Assembly (NCBI GenBank): GCA_036924285.1
Contig: JAYKYS010000041.1
Span: 144,001-208,000 of the forward strand
Direction of reading: 5' to 3'
Source: Asterella californica
Taxonomy: Eukaryota > Streptophyta > Marchantiopsida > Marchantiales > Aytoniaceae
DNA: 64,000 nt
Every line of letters starts with the position of its first letter. The first letter of the stretch is position 1. Below the pieces are notes generated by a model that saw only the letters and a program-made list of their open reading frames with translations, ran no database searches and was not told where the DNA came from. Both the position numbers and the translations under genes were made by a program. Of this stretch, positions 1 to 11,162 are shown piece by piece.

Positions 1-1698
1 CTTCTCGACGTTGGCCATCTCAATGAGTTGTTCGCATTCGATCAGGAGTCCTGCACACCGTGCCCTGCTCCTTATATGCTCGCACCGTCACGCTCCGGAC
101 CCATACAGTGCAGGTGTGCGGCACCAGTCACCGTCAAGACCCGGCTGAAGAGTTACGTTTTCGGAGTGTTTGAACCTTACGAGCAGGACTTCATATCGTA
201 TATGGCAGCTGGACTCCATCTCCGGGATGATCAGGTGCAAATACGAGACCTGGAGTACGAGCCTGGGCCGAGGCTCGCCATGACTCTGCTGCTCTATCCC
301 ACCGGTTTCAGCTTCAACGCCAGTGAGATTATAAGGTTGTACCAGGCTTGGGCTCGGTGGGAGATCCCTCTGGATAAGTTGTTCGGGCCTTATGAGTTCA
401 TTTCTTTCGATGCGACGAGCGAAGCTCCGGCGAGTGACTCAGGTAGGTTGTCAAAGACAGCGATTGCTGGCATTGTGATCGGAGTCATTACGTTCGTTCT
501 GCTGAAGACAGCTTGCCTGATTTATGTCATCCGACTCTGGATACGGAAGAAGCATAAGTTGGACACAGGAAGTTCTGCAGGAAAGAAGGTGGTGACCCGG
601 AAGAGTCTTTCTAGCATTCAGGTTGCCAACGTGAGGTCTTTCACCTTGGAGGAAATGGCTAAGGCTACAGACAACTTCAGTGCCGCCAAGCTGGTTGGCC
701 AAGGGGGATACGGTAAGGTCTACGCTGGCGTTTTGGATGATGGTAAAAAAGTGGCCATCAAGCGTCCTCAACTCACATCATACCAAGGTGGGCGTGAATT
801 CGAGACTGAGATTGCCCTCCTCTCTCGTGTCCACCACAAGAATCTTGTCGCTCTCGTTGGCTACTGTAACGATGGGGCTGAGCAGCTGTTGGTCTACGAG
901 TTTATAGCCTACGGAAGTCTAGAGCATCATCTCTCGTCTCATGTAAAAGTTCCATTGAACTTTGCAACACGTCTCCAAATCGCTCTGGGCTCAGCGAGGG
1001 GTATCCACTATCTTCACACTGAAGCAAATCCGCCCATTTATCACCGGGATGTCAAGGCATCCAACATATTGCTGGATGAAAGGTACCAGGCCAAGGTCGC
1101 GGATTTTGGTCTGTCCAAGCTTGCGCCGGAAGATGGATTGGGAGGGATGGGTGGTTACGTCTCCACTGTCGTGAAAGGGACTCCTGGTTACCTCGATCCG
1201 GAATATTTCAAAACCCACAGATTGACAGACAAGAGCGATGTGTACAGCTTCGGCGTCGTTCTTCTCGTTCTCCTCACAGGGATGCAGCCAATATCAGATG
1301 GGAAGAATTTAGTTCGAGAGGTAACCGCTGCATTTATTGCAGGAAAGATGGCTTCCATTGTTGATTTCCGATTGAAGGATTCGTACCCTGAGGCAGTTTT
1401 GGATTCACTCGCGAGGTTGGCTGTTTCCTGCTGCAAAGATTGTCCCGCCGAAAGACCAAGTATTGGCGAGGTAGTGCGGGAACTGGAACTCTTCTGCAAG
1501 GAAACGTTATCAGATGTCACAAGTGAGAGATCCAATATCGAATCTGTAGATTCTAGCATAGAGTGCAAGAAACTCTCAGATGCTACAGGGTCGGAATCTT
1601 ACGTCGAACCTAATCCTTCCGGCTCATCTTCCGGTCTCTCGGCTTCCAGTGATCCCAATCTTCACCTCACTGCAGTGATAAACATGGTTCCCCGGTAG
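1..1698 (+). CDS. LRR receptor-like kinase, LRR VIII-1 type, 3' part
   Basis: Plasma-membrane receptor Ser/Thr kinase; the reading frame is already open at base 1, so signal peptide and leucine-rich repeats lie outside the window. Counting from base 1, residues 1-150 are the membrane-proximal ectodomain with the CRCAAPV block and the GPRLAMTLLLYP segment typical of the Arabidopsis At1g06840 group. One membrane segment follows (about 153-180, ending in RLWIRKK), then a juxtamembrane region and a complete kinase: glycine loop GQGGYG (233-238), VAIK lysine 254, HRDVKASN with Asp350, DFG with Asp368, GTPGYLDPEY activation segment, DKSDVYSFGVV. It is therefore an RD kinase and looks active. The C-terminal tail of about 60 residues is Ser-rich. 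Oddity: the whole stretch is one exon, whereas related seed-plant genes have introns in the kinase region. Family assignment is firm; the ligand is unknown. Confidence 0.9.
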   Translation, partial: LLDVGHLNELFAFDQESCTPCPAPYMLAPSRSGPIQCRCAAPVTVKTRLKSYVFGVFEPYEQDFISYMAAGLHLRDDQVQIRDLEYEPGPRLAMTLLLYPTGFSFNASEIIRLYQAWARWEIPLDKLFGPYEFISFDATSEAPASDSGRLSKTAIAGIVIGVITFVLLKTACLIYVIRLWIRKKHKLDTGSSAGKKVVTRKSLSSIQVANVRSFTLEEMAKATDNFSAAKLVGQGGYGKVYAGVLDDGKKVAIKRPQLTSYQGGREFETEIALLSRVHHKNLVALVGYCNDGAEQLLVYEFIAYGSLEHHLSSHVKVPLNFATRLQIALGSARGIHYLHTEANPPIYHRDVKASNILLDERYQAKVADFGLSKLAPEDGLGGMGGYVSTVVKGTPGYLDPEYFKTHRLTDKSDVYSFGVVLLVLLTGMQPISDGKNLVREVTAAFIAGKMASIVDFRLKDSYPEAVLDSLARLAVSCCKDCPAERPSIGEVVRELELFCKETLSDVTSERSNIESVDSSIECKKLSDATGSESYVEPNPSGSSSGLSASSDPNLHLTAVINMVPR

Positions 1699-2930
1699 TT
1701 GTGACGCAGTTCGCAGAAGTAGGGTTAGTTTAACAGCAGGTTAAGATTTAGTCAAATCAAATGAGCAGTCATCGCTTGCGACTGTATTATACTCATCTAC
1801 CAATCGAAGTTAGAGAGATAATCTTCTCAACTTGCGGTGATCCCAGTCTTCACAGCACTACAACGGTAAGTTAACAGCAGGATAAAAGTTAGTCAATGCA
1901 TAAACCATTCTTTGCAACTGTATCATACTCCCTTACCACTGGAAATCAGAGAAATGATCCTTCGGCCCACTCTGTAAGATTCTCCTCGCCGGTCGAAATG
2001 GTGCCGGTGCTGTACTGTACGAGCTTCGGTAGATATCACAAATCCAGTGTCGGAAACTGGTCACTGGACGCTCTAACCTTTCCACGATTGAGCGTTGGAT
2101 ATTCCATTGTTTACGCTATATAATTTGACTACCTGCAGATTGGAACACTTACGGATGAATTTACAGAACAATGTAGCTCGTGGCTGTACATTTCCTAACG
2201 TCCAATATTAAGTAGGAAGTGTGGTATGGTAGAAGTTCGTATGAGCCCTCGTTCGTGTCCAGTGATAACTCTAACCTTAATAATTTGACCACTAAGCCGA
2301 TTCGTCAGTTTCACCTCGTTAACCTCATACCACGTGACATGAGTCTTCGATTGGTGACAGTAAGATATTAGTGGTAGTAAAACTTATTCACGAAGTTTGG
2401 CGACACATCTGAGTCATACAACGGTACGCAATTCACATTCCCGCTTGTGGTCACAGTTAGCCTGAGTCGACTCCGGCCGAGTTGCGGAAGTCGAACCCCC
2501 AAGACTAGCGCTAGGGGTCACGCTATATACTATAATCACCGTGCCGTGATATATCTGTTTCGACGGACAAGAAAATGGCCGGGAATGCTCTAAGGATAAG
2601 CTTTTGCAATGCCAAATAAGTATCGTCAACAGGTATCAACAAATATCAAGTACCTTCTTCAGGGTCGAAGGCAGTGCTCACCGTAGCTTACGTTAAAGAG
2701 AAGATCTTGCTTATTACGTCAGAGTGACAACTATGACACAGACGGTCCCTTCATTATAATAACTTTATACATCGTTCGCCTGCAAGCTTAGAAGATGCTA
2801 TCAAGAATAGTTCAGCTGGACAAAGCTTTGTTGGCCTAGGTTCTAACCGTTACTATCTAGTGTAAAAGGCAAGCTGCCAGAATAGGCAACTCCATTCAAG
2901 CTTATCCGCCATGAATTCAATGCGGTTGTG
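1699..2930. other. intergenic, 3' flanks of two convergent genes
   Basis: No coding segment is seen. The stretch lies between the stop of the receptor kinase (+) and the stop of the SOUL gene (-), so it should hold both 3' untranslated regions. No repeat or hairpin stands out. Confidence 0.6.
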
Positions 2931-5455
2931 TCATTGAGAATCAAGGAACTCAACTTCCAGCGAGACTTCGTTTCGACGCATAAAAGGGGGTGTGAAGGGT
3001 GGATTATACTGCAAAATCACCAAGACAGTAGCGCTTATGTCAGTTATATATTCTTCCCGATGTTTCTGTACTCGTTGGCTTCTCTCAGCTGCAACGTTAC
3101 TCGTTGGATGAACTAAGAGTTCCACTGAGTTTATGCCATACGTAAATTTGAAGCTATATTAGCATCAGTCAGTTACAAAGTACAAGATTCGCAAAGATTC
3201 TCATTCGTACGACAGGAGTTCACACAGTTAGCGTTACCTGAGCAATCTCAGGCTGAATGATATCTTTCACTCGCAGTTTACCATCTCTCTCAAGGGCCCG
3301 TCGTAACTCCCGTTCCTTCTGCTTAACAAGCTCGTCTGTTACAAACCCTGCAGGTGACACACACGGACAGTTGCAGTCGAGATTGTCGGAAACCCTGCTC
3401 CTGCTGTACTTATTATATCTCTTATTCGATGTAGGCAATATTAGCTGTCGCATTTGACATACGACAGGGCTTTTAAGGTTCAGCTATTGAAGCTAATTCT
3501 CTTCCAGACGCACAAACAACACTTGAGCATTAGATACGGTTTCATCTCGACATCATACATTGCACAATGAAAAGTGGAGATTTCCGGCGGTTTTCAAAAC
3601 TCATGCCCCGTATGGCTTAGTCTTTGAGTTCGCAGAGACACGAGAATTTTCCAAGCAAGAACAGAGAAGAGACTTGCACCTGAGAAGGCAGTCACGGCTA
3701 CTAATTTGGACGGCACTCTTCTTATTTGCACTGAAGAGTTATCTGGGATTGGCAGATTACTCTCATCAAACTTTGAAGGGAGTAAGAAGGCCATCCGCCA
3801 TGTGCCCCTATCTGAACCCTGAACCACGACCACGAACGGCACCAAATTTGAGAAAACGGAGGTGTCCACAGCACAAATTACTACCAGTTTAGGACGTAGA
3901 CTAGTTGCATAAACTAGAATACGTCCAGCCAGACGCAAGTTTGAAAAAGGAAGAATAGGACAAACCCTTTGAGTAAACACCGGAGTAGTCATTTCCATCG
4001 TTTGCGACTGGGATTCATTTCTCTGAAGAAGCACCGGTGTGGTCATCTCCATCGTTTCTCGTCGTTTGTTCTGTACAATTATACTAGACTAGTCATTATG
4101 GCGCATTTAATACTCCAGAAGATGCATGCTAAATTCGAACTGAGAGCTGTTGCTCTGTTGATGGTTAAGTAGAGCCATGCTGGGGTAAGTGGTCTGCAGA
4201 GCATATTGAGTCTTATAGACATCCAAATTCTTCCTCCTTTTCAAGTAACCATTCTCCACTCTCAAAAACGATATACTGGTCAAAGATCAACTATCACCTT
4301 TCCAAAGATATAGTCGGCAAGAGTATTAAATGCTTGACCTGAACCCATAAAGTCGAATCCGCTCGTCCCAAACATATCAGTTTCAGCAATTAGATAGGAC
4401 TGCAAGAACGATAAAGAACAGCACAGGTCCAAAGTCAACTAACTTCAACGCTTGTATAAGTGCTCGAGACTGATTTCACCGGGGCCAACGGGCCCTTAGA
4501 CCATGCTGACGATAAGTACACAGAACAAATAAACAATGAAGTTGCAGGGAGCTAGGGTAGCTGCGGCAAAGTTCAGAGTATTGTTGGCTGGTGTTACCTC
4601 AACCTCCCGAATCTCATAACCAGCGTTTTTGCTTATTACTCTGTATGGTATCGTTTCCAGATCAGGAACTGTTTCAGGACGAAGCAAACGAGGATGTGTC
4701 AACTCACCCGCGCCTCTTCAAACAACGACTGTAATTCTCAACAAACAAGCGGGACCGTGTAGTTGAAACAGGACGACGCACTCATCTAGTTAGAACACGG
4801 TCTGCCTACACTTAAAATCTTACCGCTGACGAGAGTTCTTCCAAAATTTGGCTCCCGTCTCGCCGAGGCACAGCGTACAGGATCTCGTGTTGGAAATATT
4901 GCGACGAATTCGAGAAGTTAGAGGACAGTGTGATCACAAAGACGAAAACAGAGCAAACCATCTGCCTACGGGTAAAACCTTACCGCTCATGAGAGCTTCT
5001 TCCAGATTCTCGCTCCTCCCATCCCGCCGAGGCAAAGCGTACTTTAGGCCTTCCGTAGTCACACTTTCAACGACTGTAACCGCGAGAACAAACACATTAT
5101 GTCAACTCCCTGCCACTCACGGACTACTTTTTCACAGCCAGGACTCACACAACGGAGTCTTCTTTCTTTACGATTGAATTCAACATTTATACAGCCGAGC
5201 TACTTAAGAATTTCAGGACTGCACTGCAAATTCAGCCTCTCGCCTCAACCATAATAGCTTGACCACGTGAGAAGACCCACCGCTCTGAGCTTTTGTCGCA
5301 GCCTGTGAAGCCAGAGCCACCATCAAATCTATTCGAACATTGGTAGGAGGAAACGTACGGAGGGATTCCGTTTTCATCCCAGTCGAACTCATTCCAGGAG
5401 CATACGAACTGAAGTTGCAGAAATTAGACTGCAGGGTGCTTGTCCATGCGGCCAT
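2931..5455 (-). CDS. SOUL heme-binding-like protein, chloroplast type
   Basis: SOUL/HBP proteins bind heme or tetrapyrroles; this one resembles the plastid protein At3g10130. Exons by homology and phase: 5455-5281, 5073-4984, 4668-4598, 4399-4298, 4070-3966, 3818-3680, 3347-3238, 3008-2931. They total 870 nt, 289 residues, close to the family length of about 300. All introns are GT-AG (147-332 nt). Exon 1 begins MAAWTSTLQ, a Ser/Thr-rich likely transit peptide, and ends in [12 protein letters not shown]. Then come [33 protein letters not shown], a doubled MEMTTPV (exon 5), [48 protein letters not shown], and the C-terminal [19 protein letters not shown]. An in-frame upstream Met at 5563 would add 36 residues; I preferred the start that gives a normal transit peptide. 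It is convergent with the upstream kinase. Intron 2 carries a decayed copy of exon 2. Confidence 0.9.
4824..4900 (-). repeat. decayed tandem duplicate of SOUL exon 2 (inside intron 2)
   Basis: On the minus strand the stretch starting at TACGCTGTGCCTCGGCGAGA matches exon 2 from its YALPRRDG codons to the donor; both copies are followed by a GTAAG donor and then GTAGGCAGA. The copy reads YAVPRRDG, then LEEL. The exon-2 acceptor (ttacag before tcgttg) is missing from this copy, so it is probably skipped. A further 12-nt match to the exon-2 acceptor edge lies at 4723-4734 (plus-strand caacgactgtaa, also at 5068-5079), hinting at a third remnant. Exon 2 is 90 nt in phase 1-1, so inclusion of a copy would keep frame. 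Confidence 0.75.
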
Positions 5456-7446
5456 TATGAACGCGGAGTCGTGTGATTCGGAGAAAAATACGAATAGACT
5501 GAATGGTGAAATGAATGAAACTGAATGGTGATTACTTCTTTGCCAGTTTCTTGCTTTGTGCAATCTAGAACCGGAGCCGAGAAGCGCACCTATTGCTCAT
5601 TCATCACTGTGCAGCACACTGTTGGACAAATGTCATCGAGCCAGTCTACTGAAACTAAAAGATGATCGGATTTAAAATGAATGACGTACTTTTCTCGCGT
5701 CCATTCGATTAGACACTTGGAGAGAAGATAGAAGCAAGCTTCTGCAAGGTTTGTTTGACACGTCAAATGTCCCCCTAATCAACTTCGATTACTCAGCGGG
5801 TATCTCTGTAGACTTACTGTAGAGTGCCCCACATCTTTCCAGGGTCTTTCAACACTAATTGTACATCTTTTGGGATATGGACAGAATCAGCTTCTTACTT
5901 TACACCGTCATCTTGCGTTTATACTGGAAGACGTTGCATCAGAGTAACTCGATATCAGGGTAATTAGGAACTTATTAGGGGTGTCAAACTTGGAACCTTT
6001 CTAAGAGATTCTTCGCTCGCGGGTTGGAGTCACGACCAATCAACCCGGCGTTTGTTTTTTATTACTTTTCTCACTATGACATTAGGGGAATCTTACGTTT
6101 AACTTAGACTCTCACCATCAGCTGGAGGGTTCCCACTTTATACCGTTATGAGAGCTATAGTATGGTGGAATTGATATGACGAACTGGAAGTGATATGACA
6201 AATTAAGTGGTAAAACGTGAACAAATTTCAGGTAGTTGCAGAATTGTTTTCAAGACTGCCGTAGTTTAGTTTTGCACCAGATCATAAGTGGCTTGTTTCG
6301 GGTTATATCTTAGTTTTTATATTCGCTCAAACTTTCCGTTCATTCAACAGAGACTCAGCTTACCAATTTACTTCCTTTACAACCAACAAACAGTGATACA
6401 CGGGCCACTTCTCGTCACTGGTCAGGCTTAATGTGATCAACTTAATTTAAACTTCCATATCAGTTGTACCCGTCATCAAACATCATGATATAGACCATAA
6501 GATTACCACACTTACGTTCAGTCAGCTTTTAGTGCTGCTGAGAGGGAAGTTGCCTATCTCCCAACCAACCGTTACCGGTCTAGAATCCGTTGCGGATTGT
6601 TGCCAAGGAAAGTCGGTTTCGTTTTCCATCGGTTGATCGGATTATGGTGTGAGCCACGCCTCATCGACCATCGATACGGAAGGATGTCTAAGCGGAAGGA
6701 TTTCTGAGCGATAATCTCATTCTAGTATTTAGAGCATGCTCGAGAGAAACAAACACAAGGAGTTCCCCGTTGTGACTGCAAAATTCTACAGGGAAAGAGT
6801 GATCAATTCTGCACGAGAAACTGATTACGATACTGATGAAGAGCCTACATCATCGATAGTCTCACTAGAATAGAAAATCCAAGATGAAAGAATCTCCAAC
6901 TCCCGCAAATCACTCACTAGGTTACGACGAACTTTAACTGCAAGACGCGGAACAATTCGACACTCACACAGCCTATAACACTCCACGAGGAAACTGAGGA
7001 GATAACCTTGCGCCATTGATAACGTTAATTGCAAGACTCTTGCTATATGGTGACATTATTTACACCTTTGCAGCCCTTTGGCTTCCAAAATTTGCACAAG
7101 TAATCCATAAGTGGCAAACTTCTTCGGATCATAGATTAAATCTGCACGTGAGCAACCTCTGTAGCCTCCAGCTCTTCCCAGGTCCTACTATGAGTCAATC
7201 CTCTTCCGACGCCATTGCCTTCTTAAGATGAAATTGCACATGCATTCGTCTAGTTACCTGAATTGGAGAACGCAAATTAGAAAACGCGAGACATCGGTGC
7301 TCTCTCTCTCTCGTGTATAGATAAAATGCAAATGCTCTGAACATGCTCACCAAGTGTACAGAACAGCTGACAGTGAATAGTGAATAGTGAATCCTCTGCG
7401 AGTGTGTCAAGAGAAAAGGTGGAAAAAGGAGTACCTGATCTATTCA
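5456..7446. other. intergenic, no gene recognised
   Basis: About 2 kb between the SOUL 5' end and the TSP9 3' end, both on the minus strand. It should contain the SOUL promoter and 5' UTR and the TSP9 3' UTR. Short open frames here show no family motif and I regard them as chance. Confidence 0.5.
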
Positions 7447-7910
7447 TCACTTGTTCCAGAAAAAGCTTTGCTTCTTCTCCGGAGCTGATGAAGCACCCTT
7501 CTTTCCAGACGGAGCTGCCCCGTTCTTTCCTTCCACCTTTTGGAGAATGGGGTCAGTTTCCAACAATCCGTCTTTGTCAAGTGCTCTATTCATCCAGTCG
7601 AAGAATCCCTGTTTCTCAGATTTGGCACCAGCGGCCATAATAACCTGTCCTCCCAGCGGCAAAGCCAATAAGTGCATCACCATTTTGCCAAGTCGCCTCG
7701 TACAAGCCTGTCTGAATCACAACTCAAACGCACTTTGAGTGCACAAAGCCGATCCCTTGAGCGTCTACTTCGATGTGCTCAACGGGCTACACTTCTAAAG
7801 GAAGCTGAAAACAAGGCCAAGGCGCGTGCAAGCCACGCCTTCCATCCGCACAGAGAACCACTGCCCTTTTACCTCCCTGACCATTGTGTGGCTCCGAGTA
7901 TGGCTGCCAT
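7447..7910 (-). CDS. TSP9: TSP9-like thylakoid soluble phosphoprotein, two exons
   Basis: TSP9 is a small plant protein of the stromal thylakoid surface that is phosphorylated in the light and associates with LHCII and photosystem II antennae. The model has exon 1 at 7910-7873 (MAAILGATQWSG plus two bases, donor AG/GTAAAA) and exon 2 at 7711-7447 after acceptor TTCAG. The 161-nt intron keeps phase and gives 100 residues, close to the roughly 100 of the family. The conserved core is in exon 2: KSEKQGFFDW, then LLETDPILQKVEGK, a Gly/Ala/Lys-rich linker and the C-terminal end KKQSFFWNK. Residues before the core are the presumed transit region; it has few Ser/Thr for a plastid signal, so the first exon is the weaker part. 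If the intron model were wrong, an ATG at 7683 would give a 78-residue protein. Core assignment is strong, start moderate. Confidence 0.82.
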
Positions 7911-8412
7911 CCTGGCTCTCGATAAGGTTTTAGTCTAGTCTAAGTAAATGTCTTCGGTCCAGAGACTTGAGGCCCCGCAAAACCCGTAGATGGGTAACTG
8001 TCAGAGCCACAAAGCGTGATTCGCTGTACCGTAATCCAGCAAAGAGCAAGCTCCAGTTTCAAACAATTACCTCCGTGTGAAATTCAAAAGAGTGATGGTA
8101 CGGTATGTATCCAAGTGTGCTTTGTATAGAATAGTTATCTATATTTAAATATACAAATTTTAGTGACTTCTACAAATAACAATAGTCAACTCGAACATGT
8201 ACTGTATTCTTGTGTTCTTATAAACTTGTCTTTGAACCAGAATTGTATTTCAGCTTCTTAATAAATATATAAAGTCAATGTAGTAAGTTCAATGATCATT
8301 TTATTTTTTCACGTAATTTTTTCAATTCCAGAGCCAATAGCTTCTATATTCATTTCATTACATCAATGATTGTCGTTTTCTCTCACTCGACCAAAAGTAC
8401 GCTTTGGATGCA

Positions 8413-9220
8413 TATTCACCTCTTTCATCTCAAGATGTAAGAGTGAAACAAGCTTAATTTATTACTTAACTTTTTTTATCTCATAGAAGAGTTAGGTAAA
8501 AAATTAAAATAATAATAAAAGTAATTCTGTTCATCAGTAACCAGTCGGATTTATATAGTTAAAGTGAACTTCATTTATGGGTTCTCTGGACGTTTTCGCA
8601 GTTTCCTGTGTGAATAACGTTTAACAATTATCTATTACTTTTGAGTTTTAATAAGAATTAATATTAATTTACGTATAACAATTATATTTTTTCTGATAAC
8701 AGACACTGAGGACGCAAGAGCTTGCGAGGAGCAAATGATATGGACCACTATCCCTTCCCTTTTCATTCATTTTCTTTGCTTTTGTGACTAATTTTTCCTT
8801 TATAACTTTTGAAATTTTGACTTCGTGGCTAGCATTGAACCAATTGATTCTGCAAAGATAGAAGAAACTAAAGACAAGATACATTGATAAATATCTATGA
8901 GTCGTAACTCTTGTCTCCATTGATAGGAGATGCAAATGTACAAGGGTTTTATTTATCACCTAATTCCTTTGGTAGATCGTAAATTAAACAGCAAAGAGAA
9001 TGTGATCTGTCTGGGATCAAGCACACCATATATGTTCTTGAGTGCATTTGGTACTGCTCCTCTTATGGGTTTTGCTATATTTTTTTGCGTCTCAAGGTCG
9101 AGTTATCATTTAATATTTAAAAATACGTTTATTATTTATTTTAGTTTAGTATATAAATTTCACTTAAATATTTATATATTTTTCTGATAACAACAAGAGG
9201 ACAAAAGCTCCCCGAAACTG
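8413..9220 (-). mobile_element. two-hairpin element, copy 1
   Basis: Read on the minus strand it begins with TTCGGGGAGCTTTTGTCCTC followed by TTGTTGTTATCAGAAAAA (9183-9220). It continues through AT-rich DNA to hairpin A (8507-8454, arms TTAATTTTTTACCTAAC and TTAATTTATTACTTAAC) and ends with hairpin B (8448-8413, arms about 15 nt around CATCT/AGATG). The same order of terminus, hairpin A, hairpin B is seen at 28893-29274. Outer ends here are approximate. Confidence 0.45.
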
Positions 9221-10214
9221 ATATTGCAAAAGTTCAATTGTTGTTGCAAGGGTAACCAAAACTAAAGAAGGCATACATATCAACACATTAGTTAAGTCTT
9301 TTTGAACCTTAAGAAGGAAAGGAAATCTGTTGAAACTGAAAGTGTGACATTGAAGGAGGTGTTGATCTTGTTAAAAAAATCATCAACTACATAATTGATA
9401 TCTTTGAAAACGGTTGACTCAAGAACTGAAAATTCGATCTAGTATAGAAGAAGTCATTACGTAATTGTTGTGGACTCGATATGTCGTATCAAAAGTGGTG
9501 CAGAATATGTGCTTGATGCTTAAATCTCCACTATCAGAACCTTGCGACTCTTTAATCAACTCAGTCACTAAAGATATTCAAATTCGATGAAAACCAATTT
9601 AAAATGTCATAACATTTGACTGTTGGCATCTAAAGGATCGGTTGCTTGTACTATAATGAACAAGGTACAATCTGGATTTAGGGCGAGGTTGAACTTAAAT
9701 AAAAATTTTGGACAAATGCGTGTAGGGTCTAAAGTAAATCAAAAGTCCTGGTTCTTCCTATGCTTTGACCTCAGTGCGAGTCTCAAACGTGTAATGATCT
9801 ATTCGCTGTAGTTGCTCTAAATCACCAACAACCTAAGGCTATGTCCCCATTGAGACGTCGTGAGTCATAGAAATTAGTCAATAAATTTCATGATTGCCGT
9901 AAAACCCAAGACGGTCTCTAGGACTTACGAATTAGCGATCGCGATGACCTTCATTTCTGAAACTCGATGACCTTCATTTCTGAAACTGGATTACTATCCC
10001 TTTTTCAAGGGCATAAGACAAAACTTTTCAGTATTGATCAATCAATGAATACACTGAATGCAATGTGCCGTATTATATGGGAAACGTTGAAAAGAAGACT
10101 AGGTCTTCTGTAATGAAAACCTACTCTGAAAGTCTCAAGCTCCAGGAGACCTGCTGGTTACTCGTATGAACAACTTTGTAACAACGTGGCTATGCATATC
10201 AAGAGTAGTGTTTA

Positions 10215-10247
10215 TTTTCATTCTTCACTGCTTATGAAGAATGAAAA
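10215..10247. repeat. perfect 13-bp hairpin
   Basis: TTTTCATTCTTCA at 10215-10227 is the exact reverse complement of TGAAGAATGAAAA at 10235-10247, with a 7-nt loop. No coding context. Confidence 0.8.
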
Positions 10248-10299
10248 GTCAAGTCCAAGAACTGAGTTTCAAAACAATCAATCCAACTTTCTTTTAACT

Positions 10300-10332
10300 C
10301 GATAGATATAGCTTTTAGGGCTATATCTATCG
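10300..10332. repeat. perfect 13-bp hairpin
   Basis: CGATAGATATAGC at 10300-10312 pairs exactly with GCTATATCTATCG at 10320-10332 across a 7-nt loop. It lies 52 nt from the previous hairpin of the same arm and loop length. Confidence 0.8.
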
Positions 10333-10998
10333 ATTTTTAGAACATTTAGATTATATTTTGATTTATCATACTTGCTTATTTTATAATCTTACATTAATAT
10401 TCACATTTTCTTTTAGTTATTTTTTACATAAAATGTTTCACCAAAGGCCTGGCCCCTATCCATGTCAATTGCACCCGAGATTTACCTTCCGTGCTCTTCG
10501 TTTATCCTCTTTCTTCCCTTTAGAGAGACTCCATGTTGCATGCATACGGATTTAAGGCTACTTAAGATAGTAGAGAAACTGAGGGTAATGATAATAAATA
10601 AATACTAAAACTGCATATGAAGTCGAAGTAGACAAAGACAAAAAAATATTTTTTTATTTTCTTGTTGTGTTGTAAAATCATAAATTAGCTATGCAGATGC
10701 ATACGAAAAAACTTGACAATATATATATGGGTAGTCCAGTAGGAAGTTACTGACGATGATTTGGGAAAGGGTGAATACTTTTGACTTTTATCCTCGAATC
10801 TTCTTTACAAGAACAAATAGCGTTTCTGAGAGCATTCCCATTAGGCTCGTAAATATTTCTGAGCAAATTTGAGTATAGTGTGAAACTTTCCTAACAAGTT
10901 TTCTTGCCGGAGTGTCTATCTATGCACACTAAGAGTTAGTTCGTATAAAAGTTTCACTTTTTTTCAAAGCTAATACAAAATCTACGGTTGCATGCATA

Positions 10999-11162
10999 TA
11001 TATTCACTTCCTCCATCTTTCGATGGAGAGTAAATATACAGGTGTTTAGTTTAATACCATGCATAATATTCACTTCTTCTATCTTTCAATGAGAGTAAAT
11101 ATCCAAGTGTTTAGTTTAATATCTAACTTTTCTTGCAGTAAGAGTTAGGTATTAAATTAAAC
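10999..11162 (-). repeat. two-hairpin module with hairpin B doubled
   Basis: Two imperfect B-type stems (TATTCACTTC... to ...GAGAGTAAATA at 10999-11036 and 11067-11101) precede an A-type stem (11109-11162, arms GTTTAGTTTAATATCTAAC and GTTAGGTATTAAATTAAAC). The order is that of a minus-strand copy of the family. I could not find its leading terminus. Confidence 0.55.

Noticed and set aside
3560..3892. 110-codon plus-strand frame
   Set aside because: Antisense shadow of SOUL exon 6 and its neighbouring introns.
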